From NCBI GenBank assembly GCA_947451385.1, contig CANFYZ010000003.1:35408-99407 (forward strand): DNA of 64,000 bases. The letters run 5' to 3'. This document shows positions 44,182 to 52,424 of the stretch, piece after piece. This stretch comes from Comamonadaceae bacterium. Lineage in GTDB: Bacteria > Pseudomonadota > Gammaproteobacteria > Burkholderiales > Burkholderiaceae_C. The translations under genes and the position numbers were made by a program. Within the stretch, counting starts at the first letter, position 1, and every line of letters begins with the position of its first letter. The notes beneath the pieces were generated by a model. The model did no database searches and was not told where the DNA came from. It saw only the letters and a list, made by a program, of their open reading frames with translations.

Positions 44182-44610
44182 TCACCGCCATTGCGCCAAG
44201 GTGGTCACCAACAGCCTGATCTGCGCAGGGCTCAGCAAGGGTTCGGCCGTGGTCACGCGGTTCAGCCCGCTGGTGTTGCCAAACGGCGGCATCAAGGTGT
44301 TCGGGTGGATTTGCCGTGCGTCCACCACCCATTGCTGCAGTTGCTCTGCGCTGTAACGCGAGCCCACGCCTTGGAGCGAAGGGCCGAAGCTACTGCGCAC
44401 ACCTGTTTGACCGGGCAAGGCATGGCAAGCAATGCAATTGCCCAGGCTGCGCTCGGTCATGATGCGCCAGGCTTCTTGGGGCGGGGAGTCCGTGGCGGCC
44501 CAAGACAGGCTAATCCCGCCAACGCTGAGGACAATGCAACAGCTAAGCCGGCAGCCCAGCCGGCGCCATGCGGGTGAGGCGATTGTGGGAGGGCAGGACA
44601 AAGCTTTCAT
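44182..44610 (-). CDS. soxX: SoxX, monohaem c-type cytochrome
   Basis: 142 residues from the ATG at 44610, with a hydrophobic signal (CRLSCCIVLSVGGISLSWA). Haem site CIACH (Cys59-His63) and the axial Met in NTLMPPFG; FGPSLQGVG is also typical. It pairs with SoxA. Two bases before soxY. It is the first gene of the sox set; the next gene upstream on this strand belongs to another operon, so soxB and soxCD are absent from this locus. Confidence 0.9.
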   Translation of the reverse strand: MKALSCPPTIASPAWRRLGCRLSCCIVLSVGGISLSWAATDSPPQEAWRIMTERSLGNCIACHALPGQTGVRSSFGPSLQGVGSRYSAEQLQQWVVDARQIHPNTLMPPFGNTSGLNRVTTAEPLLSPAQIRLLVTTLAQWR

Positions 44611-44713
44611 GCTGCGCCCATTGTGGCATTTTGACGCGCACTTTGCAGTCAGTTCAAGGGCGCGGGCGCGGGCGGATGGCAAATCAACGCAACACCCTGT
44701 TGGGGGTCAGGAC

Positions 44714-45292
44714 TTACCGTTGACCATCATGCACGCTGACTTTGTCTTTGGTCAGCCCCCCCAATCGGGAGTGAACCCGTGGGCCGGTACCCATCACCAA
44801 GGCAAACAAAATCTCGTTGGGGCGCGGGGCATCTTGAATCCCCACTTCCATGCTGTTGAAGTGACTGCGCACGTAACTGGCATGGATGTAATGCACGGGC
44901 ACCATCAATCTGTAACCGGTATGGGCCACCGCTTTGCTGGCGGGGACCATGGCTTTGGGCTCACCGAGCACGGAGCGCATGGCCCAGCCGCCCGCTTCGT
45001 GCCAGACAGCGCCGTGCTCCATTTCACCGTTGACCCCCACAATGGCCGCTTTGCTGTAGACCTCGATATTTTCTTTGCCCAGGGTCTGCACCAATTCTTC
45101 GGCGAGAAGGGTGCCCAGCTTGCGCAATTCGGCCATGAAGGGCATGAGGTCGGGCTCGTACCTGCCGGCGTAGGGGTTTTGGATGACCGCGCAAGCGGCG
45201 GCTAATTTGAGCGGTGTGTCGGTCACCGGTCCACCTTCATGGTAGGTGGTTTCAACAGTCAAACTGCGCTTGCGAATTTCAATCAGTGACAT
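44714..45292 (-). CDS. Amino acid synthesis family protein (AA_synth)
   Basis: 192 residues of a small conserved family named after a claimed role in amino acid synthesis but really of unknown function. MEHGAVWHEAGGWAMRS, GYRLMVPVHYIHASYVRSHFN and RPNEILFALVMGTGPRVHSR are the conserved stretches; several His residues suggest a metal or catalytic site. These genes commonly sit beside Bug proteins and catabolic enzymes, as here. Last gene of the GntR-led operon, 24 bases after the Bug gene. Confidence 0.72.
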   Translation of the reverse strand: MSLIEIRKRSLTVETTYHEGGPVTDTPLKLAAACAVIQNPYAGRYEPDLMPFMAELRKLGTLLAEELVQTLGKENIEVYSKAAIVGVNGEMEHGAVWHEAGGWAMRSVLGEPKAMVPASKAVAHTGYRLMVPVHYIHASYVRSHFNSMEVGIQDAPRPNEILFALVMGTGPRVHSRLGGLTKDKVSVHDGQR

Positions 45293-45316
45293 GGAATTTC
45301 CTGGATGTAAGTTGAT

Positions 45317-46285
45317 TTATTGCTTGGGAATTTTGGCGTCATTGACCACCTGGATCCACTTTTGAGTTTGGCTGGCGACCAGGGTTTTCATTTCCTCGGG
45401 CGTACTGCCGCGCACTTCACCGCCCATGTCTTCCAACCGGGCTTTGACCGCAGGGAGGGGCAGGACTTTTTGGACTTCAGCGTTCAACCGCTCAATCACC
45501 GCGCGGGGCGTGCCTGCGGGTGCCATCAAGCCGGCCCAGGATCTGACGTCATAGCCAGGCACCCCTTGGTCTGCGACGGTCGGCACATCGGGAAGGCCTG
45601 GCCACCTTTGTGGCCCGGTGGTGGCCAGGGGGCGCAATTTACCTGCTTTGATATTGGCCATCACCGCCGTGGGTGGGGCAATGATCATCGGAATATCGCC
45701 CGCCAACAAGGCCGTCAAAGAGGCCGAGTCCCCTTTGTAGGGAACGTGCAGGAGTTGCGATTTGGACATGCTCGCCAAGAGTTCACCTGCCAGGTGATGG
45801 GTGGAGCCAATGCCTGCACTGCCGTAGCTGATTTGCTCGGGATTCGCTTTGGCCGCTGACAACAAGGCCGACAAATTTGCAAACTTGCTGTTGGCCGGGA
45901 CCACGACCAAGAACGGGAAATAGGTGATGGTGCTGACCATCTCAAAATCCTGCACGGTGCGATAGGCCAGGTTGTTGTACAGCGCTCCGGCCACCGCGTG
46001 CCCGCCTGTGGCCAATAACAAGGTGTAGCCATCGGGCTTGGCCCGGGCCACTGAGGTGGCGGCAATGGTTCCGCCGGCCCCGGCTTGGGCTTCAACCACC
46101 ATGGATTGGCCTAAACCTTTGCCCATTTCCAGCCCCACTGCGCGGGCAATGGCGTCGGCGTTGCCGCCAGGGGCAAAGCCTTGCAAAATTTTGATGGGTC
46201 GGTCCGGGTAAGTTTGCGCCTGCGCTGGGTAAGGCAAGGCCACAACGGCCGTACCCAAAGCCATCAGTAATTTTCGACGAAGCAT
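45317..46285 (-). CDS. Bug/TctC-family periplasmic solute-binding protein (second copy)
   Basis: 322 residues from the ATG at 46285 (AGGAGACC upstream), signal peptide ending PAQAQ. Mature start TYPDRPIKILQGFAPGGNAD, then KPDGYTLLLATGG and HVPYKGDSASLTALLAGD are Bug hallmarks. Periplasmic capture of a carboxylic acid is likely; no TctA/TctB genes are present. It shares the operon with a hydrolase, a VOC protein and an oxidoreductase, so it probably delivers or senses the substrate they degrade. Confidence 0.88.
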   Translation of the reverse strand: MLRRKLLMALGTAVVALPYPAQAQTYPDRPIKILQGFAPGGNADAIARAVGLEMGKGLGQSMVVEAQAGAGGTIAATSVARAKPDGYTLLLATGGHAVAGALYNNLAYRTVQDFEMVSTITYFPFLVVVPANSKFANLSALLSAAKANPEQISYGSAGIGSTHHLAGELLASMSKSQLLHVPYKGDSASLTALLAGDIPMIIAPPTAVMANIKAGKLRPLATTGPQRWPGLPDVPTVADQGVPGYDVRSWAGLMAPAGTPRAVIERLNAEVQKVLPLPAVKARLEDMGGEVRGSTPEEMKTLVASQTQKWIQVVNDAKIPKQ

Positions 46286-46352
46286 GGTGGTCTCCTGGTT
46301 ATTGATTTGCGAAATGCGCAAACGTCTAGGCCTGCGCTTCTCATTGGGAACT

Positions 46353-47348
46353 TCAAGGGCACATCACGAGTTTTCCGCTGGCCAGGCCTTGGTCTAGCAA
46401 TTCGTGTGTCGTGCGCACTTCGCTGAGTTTGAAAAGCTGGTGAGCGGGCGCTTGAACGACACCTTGGGCCATCAGCTCGATGGCGGACTCCATCAAGGCG
46501 CGTCTGGCGGAGGGATCTTGGTCAAAGGTGTGCATGGAAAAGCACCGCACGGCCAAACTTTTGCCCAGTAATTGGCGCAGCAACTGGAAGACGTCTTCCG
46601 TGGGCGGTCCTTGAATGATGTTGTACGAAACCACTGTGCCCAAGGGGGCCAGGCTGCGCATACCCTCAATCAAACTGTGTCCGCCCAGATGATCGAAGAC
46701 CAAATTGACGCCCTGGCCTTGGGTGATTTCCGCCAGACTTTCAGTCAAGGGCCGGTCACCCGCGCAGATCACGTGGTCAAAGCCCTGCGCCAGCGCATCT
46801 TTGCTTTTCGACTCGGTCCGGCTGGTGCCAATGGTTGTAAATCCTTGGCTCCTGGCCACCTGGCACAACATGCCAGCCACGCCACCGGAGGCGCCTGTGA
46901 TCAAAACAAAGGGGTGTTCACTGTGCGGCTGACCCGCCACACGCATCAAGGCCAAAGCCAGTTGCAGGTTGGGCAGGCTGACCGCATCCACAAACGAGAC
47001 CGCTTGAGGCAATCGGTAAGGCGCTTCTGTGTCCACCACAATGGCTTCTGCATAACAGCCGCCACGTTGCGCCAGTTCCCTGGCGCTGACCAGCACCCGA
47101 TCGCCCAATTGCCACTGCGTGACGCCAGCGCCCAAGGCATCGATTTCACCCGCCAATTCGGCGCCAGGGATGGCCGGCAACGGGGGCATCCATTTGTAGG
47201 TGCCATTTCGGATCAATACGTCCGGACGCCCGACGCCAATGGCATGCGCCTTGACCCGCACCTGCCCTGCGCCAGGCCAAGGGTCCGGCAGGTCCACCAC
47301 CTTCAATTGGGCCGGCCCACCTGGCACCTGGACTTGAACAGCTTTCAT
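46353..47348 (-). CDS. Quinone-oxidoreductase-type medium-chain reductase
   Basis: 331 residues of the zinc-independent MDR branch: GRPDVLIRNGTYKWMPPLPAIPGAELAGEI in the catalytic domain lacks the zinc-binding Cys/His set, and LITGASGGVAGMLCQVAR is the NADPH-binding loop. Members reduce quinones or alpha,beta-unsaturated ketones. The stop-to-start gap from the upstream FAH gene is 2 bases, so the two are coupled; it may reduce an unsaturated product of ring cleavage. Confidence 0.85.
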   Translation of the reverse strand: MKAVQVQVPGGPAQLKVVDLPDPWPGAGQVRVKAHAIGVGRPDVLIRNGTYKWMPPLPAIPGAELAGEIDALGAGVTQWQLGDRVLVSARELAQRGGCYAEAIVVDTEAPYRLPQAVSFVDAVSLPNLQLALALMRVAGQPHSEHPFVLITGASGGVAGMLCQVARSQGFTTIGTSRTESKSKDALAQGFDHVICAGDRPLTESLAEITQGQGVNLVFDHLGGHSLIEGMRSLAPLGTVVSYNIIQGPPTEDVFQLLRQLLGKSLAVRCFSMHTFDQDPSARRALMESAIELMAQGVVQAPAHQLFKLSEVRTTHELLDQGLASGKLVMCP

Positions 47349-47350
47349 GT

Positions 47351-48217
47351 TCAGGCTTGGGCAGCGATCGGGTTCACCAAGGTACCGATGCCTTCAATCT
47401 CCACTTCACAGACATCGCCAGGCTTCATGAACCAGGCCGGCTTGCGGCTCCAGCCCACACCTGCCGGCGTGCCTGTGGCGATGACGTCGCCAGGCACCAA
47501 CGTGAAAATGGTAGAGGCGTAACTGATGAGTTTGGCGATGGGGAAAATCATGTGTCCTGTGTGGCTGGACTGCACGACCTCTCCGTTCAGGCGCGTGATC
47601 AACTTGAGTTGCTGGTTTGGCGCGATTTCATCGGCAGTCACCATCCACGGACCAAAGCCGCCAGTGGACTCGAAGTTTTTGCCCGATGCAATTTGTTTGG
47701 CGTGAAATTGCCATTCGCGAATGCTGCCGTCGTTGTAACAAGAGTAGCCGGCGACATGGTCAAAGGCGTCAGCTTCAGAGATATTGCGGCCTGCCTTGCC
47801 AATGATCACGGCGAGTTCACCTTCCCAGTCGAGCGAACCTGACACCTTGGGGCAGATGATGGGTTGGCCGTGGGCTACCTGTGAACGCCAGACACGCAAA
47901 AAGATAGGCGGCTCTTCAGACAATTCGCGCTGCATACCCGCTGCCAGCACTTCTTGGTGATGGTCCATGTAATTGCGAACAGCGCAGACAATTTTTTCAG
48001 GCTGCGGAATCACTGGCAAAAAGGTGATGTCGGCCAGTTGGACATCCGCATTTTTGCCAGCCACGTCAGCAGCTGCATGGAGATAAGCGCCTGAGGCAAT
48101 GTAGTCGACCAGGGTGGGGTACTGTGGCAGCGCTTTGCCCAGATCCACAACCGCATCGGGGCCGATCAGAGCGCCCCAAGTTGCACGGCCTTGGTGAATA
48201 AATGAGAGTAATTTCAT
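47351..48217 (-). CDS. Fumarylacetoacetate hydrolase family protein
   Basis: 288 residues from the ATG at 48217 (AAGGAC upstream). FAH C-terminal fold: VRNYMDHHQEVLA, PIICPKVSGSLDWEGELAVIIGK with the metal ligands, YNDGSIREWQF, and VPGDVIATGTPAGVGWSRKPA near the end. Cleaves C-C bonds in beta-diketones or decarboxylates/hydrates oxo acids such as 2-hydroxymuconate products. With the VOC protein just upstream it suggests ring cleavage followed by hydrolysis, though the substrate is unknown. Confidence 0.88.
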   Translation of the reverse strand: MKLLSFIHQGRATWGALIGPDAVVDLGKALPQYPTLVDYIASGAYLHAAADVAGKNADVQLADITFLPVIPQPEKIVCAVRNYMDHHQEVLAAGMQRELSEEPPIFLRVWRSQVAHGQPIICPKVSGSLDWEGELAVIIGKAGRNISEADAFDHVAGYSCYNDGSIREWQFHAKQIASGKNFESTGGFGPWMVTADEIAPNQQLKLITRLNGEVVQSSHTGHMIFPIAKLISYASTIFTLVPGDVIATGTPAGVGWSRKPAWFMKPGDVCEVEIEGIGTLVNPIAAQA

Positions 48218-48243
48218 GGTGAGTCCTTGTGTAAAAAATGGGG

Positions 48244-48783
48244 TCAGTGAGCTTGGGCAAATTTGGCTTGCCATTCCTCGATGGGCATGAAGCTGGGGTC
48301 TTTTCGACAAATGGCTTCGGTCTCTCGCAAAATGGTTTCGTCGTCTTGACTCAGGTCCAAGGGGTCGCCGTGGGGTTGCGAGATGTAGAAAGGCATGTCC
48401 AGATAAATTTCAACGGTGTTGCCTTCGGGGTCTGCAAAGTACACCGACAGGGCATTGCCGTGGTTCAGGGGCAGCAACTTGCTTGCTCCCAGTGCCAGGG
48501 CTTTGTCGCGGATATCCCGCAAGGACTGGATAGAAGGCACCGCAAAGGACAACTGCATCACCGTGCTGAACGTGGCCTCCGCGGGACGGCCTCCAGCGAT
48601 CACCAGTTGATGGTGTTGGTGCGGACTGGCGCTCAGGAAGATCAGGGGGGCTTTGAAAGTTTTACCGACGCCGCGGTCCGTTTCCAGCAGTCCAAAAACA
48701 GTTTTATAAAAGTGCACCATTTTGTCGACATCCGTCACGTAGATACCGAAATGCGAGGGCGTTGGGTGGCTGACTTTCAGCAT
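48244..48783 (-). CDS. VOC-family protein, catechol 2,3-dioxygenase-like
   Basis: 179 residues from the ATG at 48783 (GGAG 8 bases before). One VOC unit with possible metal ligands His in PSHFGIYVTDVDKMVHFYK, His in HQLVIAGG and Glu in FADPEGNTVEIYLDMP, the 2-His-1-carboxylate arrangement of extradiol dioxygenases and glyoxalase relatives. The C-terminal part (about residues 140-179) is charged and outside the fold. Between the GntR regulator and the FAH gene. Confidence 0.78.
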   Translation of the reverse strand: MLKVSHPTPSHFGIYVTDVDKMVHFYKTVFGLLETDRGVGKTFKAPLIFLSASPHQHHQLVIAGGRPAEATFSTVMQLSFAVPSIQSLRDIRDKALALGASKLLPLNHGNALSVYFADPEGNTVEIYLDMPFYISQPHGDPLDLSQDDETILRETEAICRKDPSFMPIEEWQAKFAQAH

Positions 48784-48816
48784 GCGTGTCTCCAAGAGGT
48801 TGTTGTTGTGTGTCAA

Positions 48817-49506
48817 TCAAAGGCGCTGTTGGGCCTGCAAGGCAAAGGCCGCCAACACGTTGGTCTGGGTGCTGCGAATGTGCTCTGCAAGTAACTCAGA
48901 GGCCGTTGCGCTGTCACGCCTAAGCACGGCCTGCATCAAGGTGCGGTGTTCTTCATCTTTCTTTTTGGAAACCGTCCGGTGACGGGCCGCAAAGTGCCGA
49001 TAACGTTCGGCTTGGTCGAACAAACTCATGCTCCAAGCCAATTGCCGCTCCGAGGGGCAAGCCGCAATCAAAGCCCTGTGGTAGTCCCGGTGGCGTTGGC
49101 TCCATTCGGCGTCCAGCACAACCGGGCCTTGGGGCAGGCGGGATTCGATTTTTTCGAGCCGATGAAATGCGGCCACGATCTGCGCCTCCCAGGCGTCGTC
49201 GCCAGAGTGGATGGATTCCATCAAGGCCGGGATGTCCAACATCAAACGCATTTTGGTGATGTCGGCCAGATCGGGCGGTGAAATGGGGGTGACCCTGAAG
49301 CCTCGCCGTTCATCCGCCCTCACCAGACCTTCTTGGACCAGTCGGTTCAAGGCCTCGCGCAGCGGGCTGCTTGAGAATCCATACAAGGTTTGCAAGGCCT
49401 CTAATTTCAGCTTTTCCTCAGGCGCATGCCGCCCCGACAAAACATCGTGTCGAAGCGCTTGGAAGGCTTGCTCGGAGACCGTCGAGTTGGCAGATATTTC
49501 TTGCAT
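48817..49506 (-). CDS. GntR/FadR-family transcriptional regulator
   Basis: 229 residues from the ATG at 49506. Winged helix with VSEQAFQALRHDVLSGRHAPEEKLKLEALQ (split by family numbering) and SSSPLREALNRLVQEGLVRADERRGFRV, followed by a helical FCD effector domain (RLMLDIPALMESI, DYHRALIAACPS, EHRTLMQAVLRRD) that often binds a metal and a small acid. First gene of the six-gene minus-strand operon. A perfect 9-bp inverted repeat lies just before it and is the likely operator for autoregulation. Confidence 0.92.
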   Translation of the reverse strand: MQEISANSTVSEQAFQALRHDVLSGRHAPEEKLKLEALQTLYGFSSSPLREALNRLVQEGLVRADERRGFRVTPISPPDLADITKMRLMLDIPALMESIHSGDDAWEAQIVAAFHRLEKIESRLPQGPVVLDAEWSQRHRDYHRALIAACPSERQLAWSMSLFDQAERYRHFAARHRTVSKKKDEEHRTLMQAVLRRDSATASELLAEHIRSTQTNVLAAFALQAQQRL

Positions 49507-49517
49507 GATTGAAAAAT

Positions 49518-49544
49518 TATGCACAAAAAATAAAATTGTGCATA
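49518..49544. promoter_or_regulatory. GntR operator candidate, perfect inverted repeat
   Basis: TATGCACAA (49518-49526), 9-base A/T spacer, TTGTGCATA (49536-49544). The arms are perfect complements. The minus-strand -10-like CATAAT (plus 49516-49521) overlaps the arm nearest the gene and is 9 bases before the GntR ATG, so bound protein would block initiation. Confidence 0.7.
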
Positions 49545-49714
49545 TCAATGAAAACCCCAGGCCGCACACTTTATTTATGAAAAGCCGGCTTTTTTCAGCC
49601 CCTCACGGGTGGGCAATTGCGCTTGAAACATGCATAATATTTCCAGTCCACTCGGTCGGTTAATTCAATTGAGTGCGTTCTATTTCTATTTCTATGGGCA
49701 CTGCCCCTCTCACC

Positions 49715-51760
49715 ATGACCCAAGTACTTCAAAGCTTCATCGGCGGCCGCTGGATCGGCAGCCAAGCCGCAGCCCCTTTGCACAGCGCCATCAACGGCGC
49801 CGTGGTGGCCCACGCCCACGCAGACAGCCTGGACTTTGCCGAGGCGCTGGATTTTGCGCGCCGCACCGGTCTGGTCGGCGTGATGGCGATGGACTTTCAG
49901 CAACGCGCCAATGCGCTGAAAGCCTTGGCCAAATACCTGGGTGATCGCAAAGAAGAGCTGTACGCCATCTCGGCCCACACCGGGGCCACCCGCATGGACA
50001 GTTGGGTCGACATTGAAGGCGGTACCGGCACCTTGTTTGCCTACGCTGGCATGGGCACCAGCGAGTTGCCCAGCGGCAACCTGATCCACGAAGGCCCGGT
50101 GTCGCAACTGGGCAAAAAAAACACCTTTGCCGGAACCCACATCTTGGTGCCGCGTGGGGGTGTGGCCGTGCACATCAACGCGTTCAACTTCCCCGTGTGG
50201 GGTCTGCTCGAAAAATTTGCGCCGACCTTTTTGGCCGGCATGCCTTGCATTGGCAAGCCCGCCACCTCCACCAGCTACCTGACCGAGGCGCTGGTGCGCA
50301 TGATCGACGCGTCGGGCATCTTGCCCAAGGGCGCGTTGCAACTGATTGTGGGCGGCACGGGTGATTTGCTGGACCGCTTGACGGTGACCGATGTGGTGAC
50401 CTTCACCGGCTCGGCCGACACCGCCGCCAAGCTGCGCGTGAACGCCAACTTGGTGAAAAACAGCATCCCTTTCACCGCCGAAGCCGATTCGCTCAACTGC
50501 GCCATTCTGGCGCCCGATGTGACACCGGACGACGAAGAGTTTGACCTGTTCGTCAAAGAAGTGGTGCGCGAGATGACGGTGAAGGCCGGGCAAAAATGCA
50601 CCGCGATTCGTCGCGCCATCGTGCCGCGCCAGCACCTGGATGCCGTGGCTGAAAAAATCAAAGCCCGCCTGGCCAAAGTGGTGGTGGGGGATCCCTCTGT
50701 CGAGGGGGTGAAGATGGGCGCTTTGGCTTCCCAATCGCAACAGGCCGATGTGGCCGAGCGCGTGGCCCTGCTGCGCCAAAGCGCCGAGCTGGTGTTTGGC
50801 GGTGGCGCAGACTTTGCGCCGGTGGGCGAGGGCGTGGCGCAAGGCGCGTTCTTCCAGCCCACATTGCTGTTGTGTCACAACCCATTGACCACCGACAGCG
50901 TGCACGACGTGGAAGCCTTTGGCCCGGTCAGCACGCTGATGCCTTACGACGGCCTGGACCAAGCCTTGGCCCTGGCCCAGCGCGGCAAAGGCAGCCTGGT
51001 CGGCTCTTTGGTCACCAAGTCCCCGGCGGTGGCCGCGCAAGTGGTGCCCGTGGTCGCGGCCTACCATGGCCGTTTGCATGTGCTGGACCGCGAGTCGGCC
51101 GGGGAATCCACCGGCCACGGCTCGCCCCTGCCGATGCTCAAACATGGGGGCCCCGGCCGCGCCGGTGGCGGTGAAGAACTGGGGGGGCTGCGTGCTGTCA
51201 AACACCTGTTGCAACGCGCGGCGGTACAAGGCTCGCCCACCATGTTGGCGGCGATCACACGCGAGCATGTGCGCGGAGCCAAACTGATTGAGACCGGCAC
51301 GCACCCCTTCCGCCGCTACTTCGAAGAGTTGCACATCGGTGAATCCTTGCTCACGCCGACCCGCCAAATCACCGATGCCGATGTGCACGCCTTTGGCAAC
51401 CTGACGGGTGACATGTTCTACATGCACTTTGACGAAGCCGCCGCCAAAGCCTCGCCGTTTGGCAAACGCATTGCGCACGGTTATTTGGTGTTGTCGGACG
51501 CAGCCGGTTTGTTTGTCGTGGCCGAACCCGGCCCGGTGTTGGCCAACTACGGCTTGGACACGCTGCGCTTCGTCAAACCCGTGGGCATTGGCGACAGCAT
51601 CCAAGTGCGCCTGACCTGCAAACGCAAAATCGATCGCAACAAAAAAGACGCCAACGGCCAAGGCCAGGGCGTGGTGGCCTGGGATGTGGAAGTCACCAAC
51701 CAAGACGGCGAGTTGGTCGCCAGCTACGACATCTTGACCCTGGTGTCCAAGCGGGTCTGA
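49715..51760 (+). CDS. paaZ: Bifunctional oxepin-CoA hydrolase / 3-oxo-5,6-dehydrosuberyl-CoA semialdehyde dehydrogenase
   Basis: 681 residues from the ATG at 49715, the length of E. coli PaaZ; starts at 49694 and 49673 lack ribosome binding sites too. N-terminal aldehyde dehydrogenase with Glu256 (FTAEADSLN) and Cys295 (KAGQKCTAIRR), positions that match the catalytic pair of E. coli PaaZ as I recall it; C-terminal MaoC-type hydratase (LTGDMFYMHFDEAAAKASPFGKRIAHGY). It opens the oxepin ring formed in aerobic phenylacetyl-CoA degradation and oxidises the resulting aldehyde. No other paa gene is in the window, so it is separated from the paa operon or serves another CoA ring pathway. Confidence 0.92.
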   Translation: MTQVLQSFIGGRWIGSQAAAPLHSAINGAVVAHAHADSLDFAEALDFARRTGLVGVMAMDFQQRANALKALAKYLGDRKEELYAISAHTGATRMDSWVDIEGGTGTLFAYAGMGTSELPSGNLIHEGPVSQLGKKNTFAGTHILVPRGGVAVHINAFNFPVWGLLEKFAPTFLAGMPCIGKPATSTSYLTEALVRMIDASGILPKGALQLIVGGTGDLLDRLTVTDVVTFTGSADTAAKLRVNANLVKNSIPFTAEADSLNCAILAPDVTPDDEEFDLFVKEVVREMTVKAGQKCTAIRRAIVPRQHLDAVAEKIKARLAKVVVGDPSVEGVKMGALASQSQQADVAERVALLRQSAELVFGGGADFAPVGEGVAQGAFFQPTLLLCHNPLTTDSVHDVEAFGPVSTLMPYDGLDQALALAQRGKGSLVGSLVTKSPAVAAQVVPVVAAYHGRLHVLDRESAGESTGHGSPLPMLKHGGPGRAGGGEELGGLRAVKHLLQRAAVQGSPTMLAAITREHVRGAKLIETGTHPFRRYFEELHIGESLLTPTRQITDADVHAFGNLTGDMFYMHFDEAAAKASPFGKRIAHGYLVLSDAAGLFVVAEPGPVLANYGLDTLRFVKPVGIGDSIQVRLTCKRKIDRNKKDANGQGQGVVAWDVEVTNQDGELVASYDILTLVSKRV

Positions 51761-51782
51761 ACATCACTGCCACAATGGAAGG

Positions 51783-52397
51783 ATGAACTGGTACGACCAA
51801 CACATCCTGCCCTGGCTGATCGACGTGGCTTGTGGCCTGCCCATGGCGCAGGCCAAGCGCCGTTTGCTGGTGCCACAAGCCAAGGGGCGGGTGCTGGAGA
51901 TCGGCATGGGCACGGGTCGCAATTTGCCTTTTTACGACCGCAGCCGCATCACTGCGCTGGTGGGTGTGGATCCTGCGCTGCAGATGCATCGCCTGGCGCG
52001 CCAGCGCAGCCGCGCCGCAGGCATTCCGGTGGAGTTGATGGGCCTGTCCGCCGAACAGTTGCCCACACCGGACGCCAGTTTTGACACCGTGGTGTGCACC
52101 TACACCCTGTGCAGCATTCCCGACCCGGCTCAGGCCTTGAGCGAGATGCGTCGGGTCTTGGTACCTGGCGGCAAGCTGCTGTTTTGCGAACACGGCCGCG
52201 CCCCTGATGCGGATGTGCGTCGCTGGCAACAGCGTTTACAACCGCTTTGGGGCCCGTTGGCCGGTGGCTGCCAGTTAGGGCGTGACATCCCCAGCTTGTT
52301 AGACGCAGCGGGCTTCGCCGCCAACACGCAAGCGGCTTACTTGGCCGGACCCCGCCCGGTCACTTTCCATTACTGGGGTGAGGCTGAAGCAGCGTGA
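51783..52397 (+). CDS. Class I SAM-dependent methyltransferase
   Basis: 204 residues. SAM-binding motif I VLEIGMGTGRNLPFY, acidic end of strand 2 in GVDPALQMH, motif PDASFDTVVCTYTLCSIPDP, and LRVL-like MRRVLVPGGKLLFCEHG are those of the UbiE/Methyltransf_11 group. The methyl acceptor is unknown; relatives are loosely linked to phospholipid methylation or unknown substrates. GGAAGG precedes the ATG by 0-1 base and a CACAAT hexamer lies 6 bases upstream. Gene follows paaZ by 22 bases. Confidence 0.85.
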   Translation: MNWYDQHILPWLIDVACGLPMAQAKRRLLVPQAKGRVLEIGMGTGRNLPFYDRSRITALVGVDPALQMHRLARQRSRAAGIPVELMGLSAEQLPTPDASFDTVVCTYTLCSIPDPAQALSEMRRVLVPGGKLLFCEHGRAPDADVRRWQQRLQPLWGPLAGGCQLGRDIPSLLDAAGFAANTQAAYLAGPRPVTFHYWGEAEAA

Positions 52398-52424
52398 GCC
52401 CCTCCCTGCGCGGATAATCGCGCC

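Noticed and set aside
49595..51703. 702-codon open frame on the minus strand opposite paaZ
   Set aside because: No motif, composition typical of antisense to a GC-rich gene; paaZ itself is certain.
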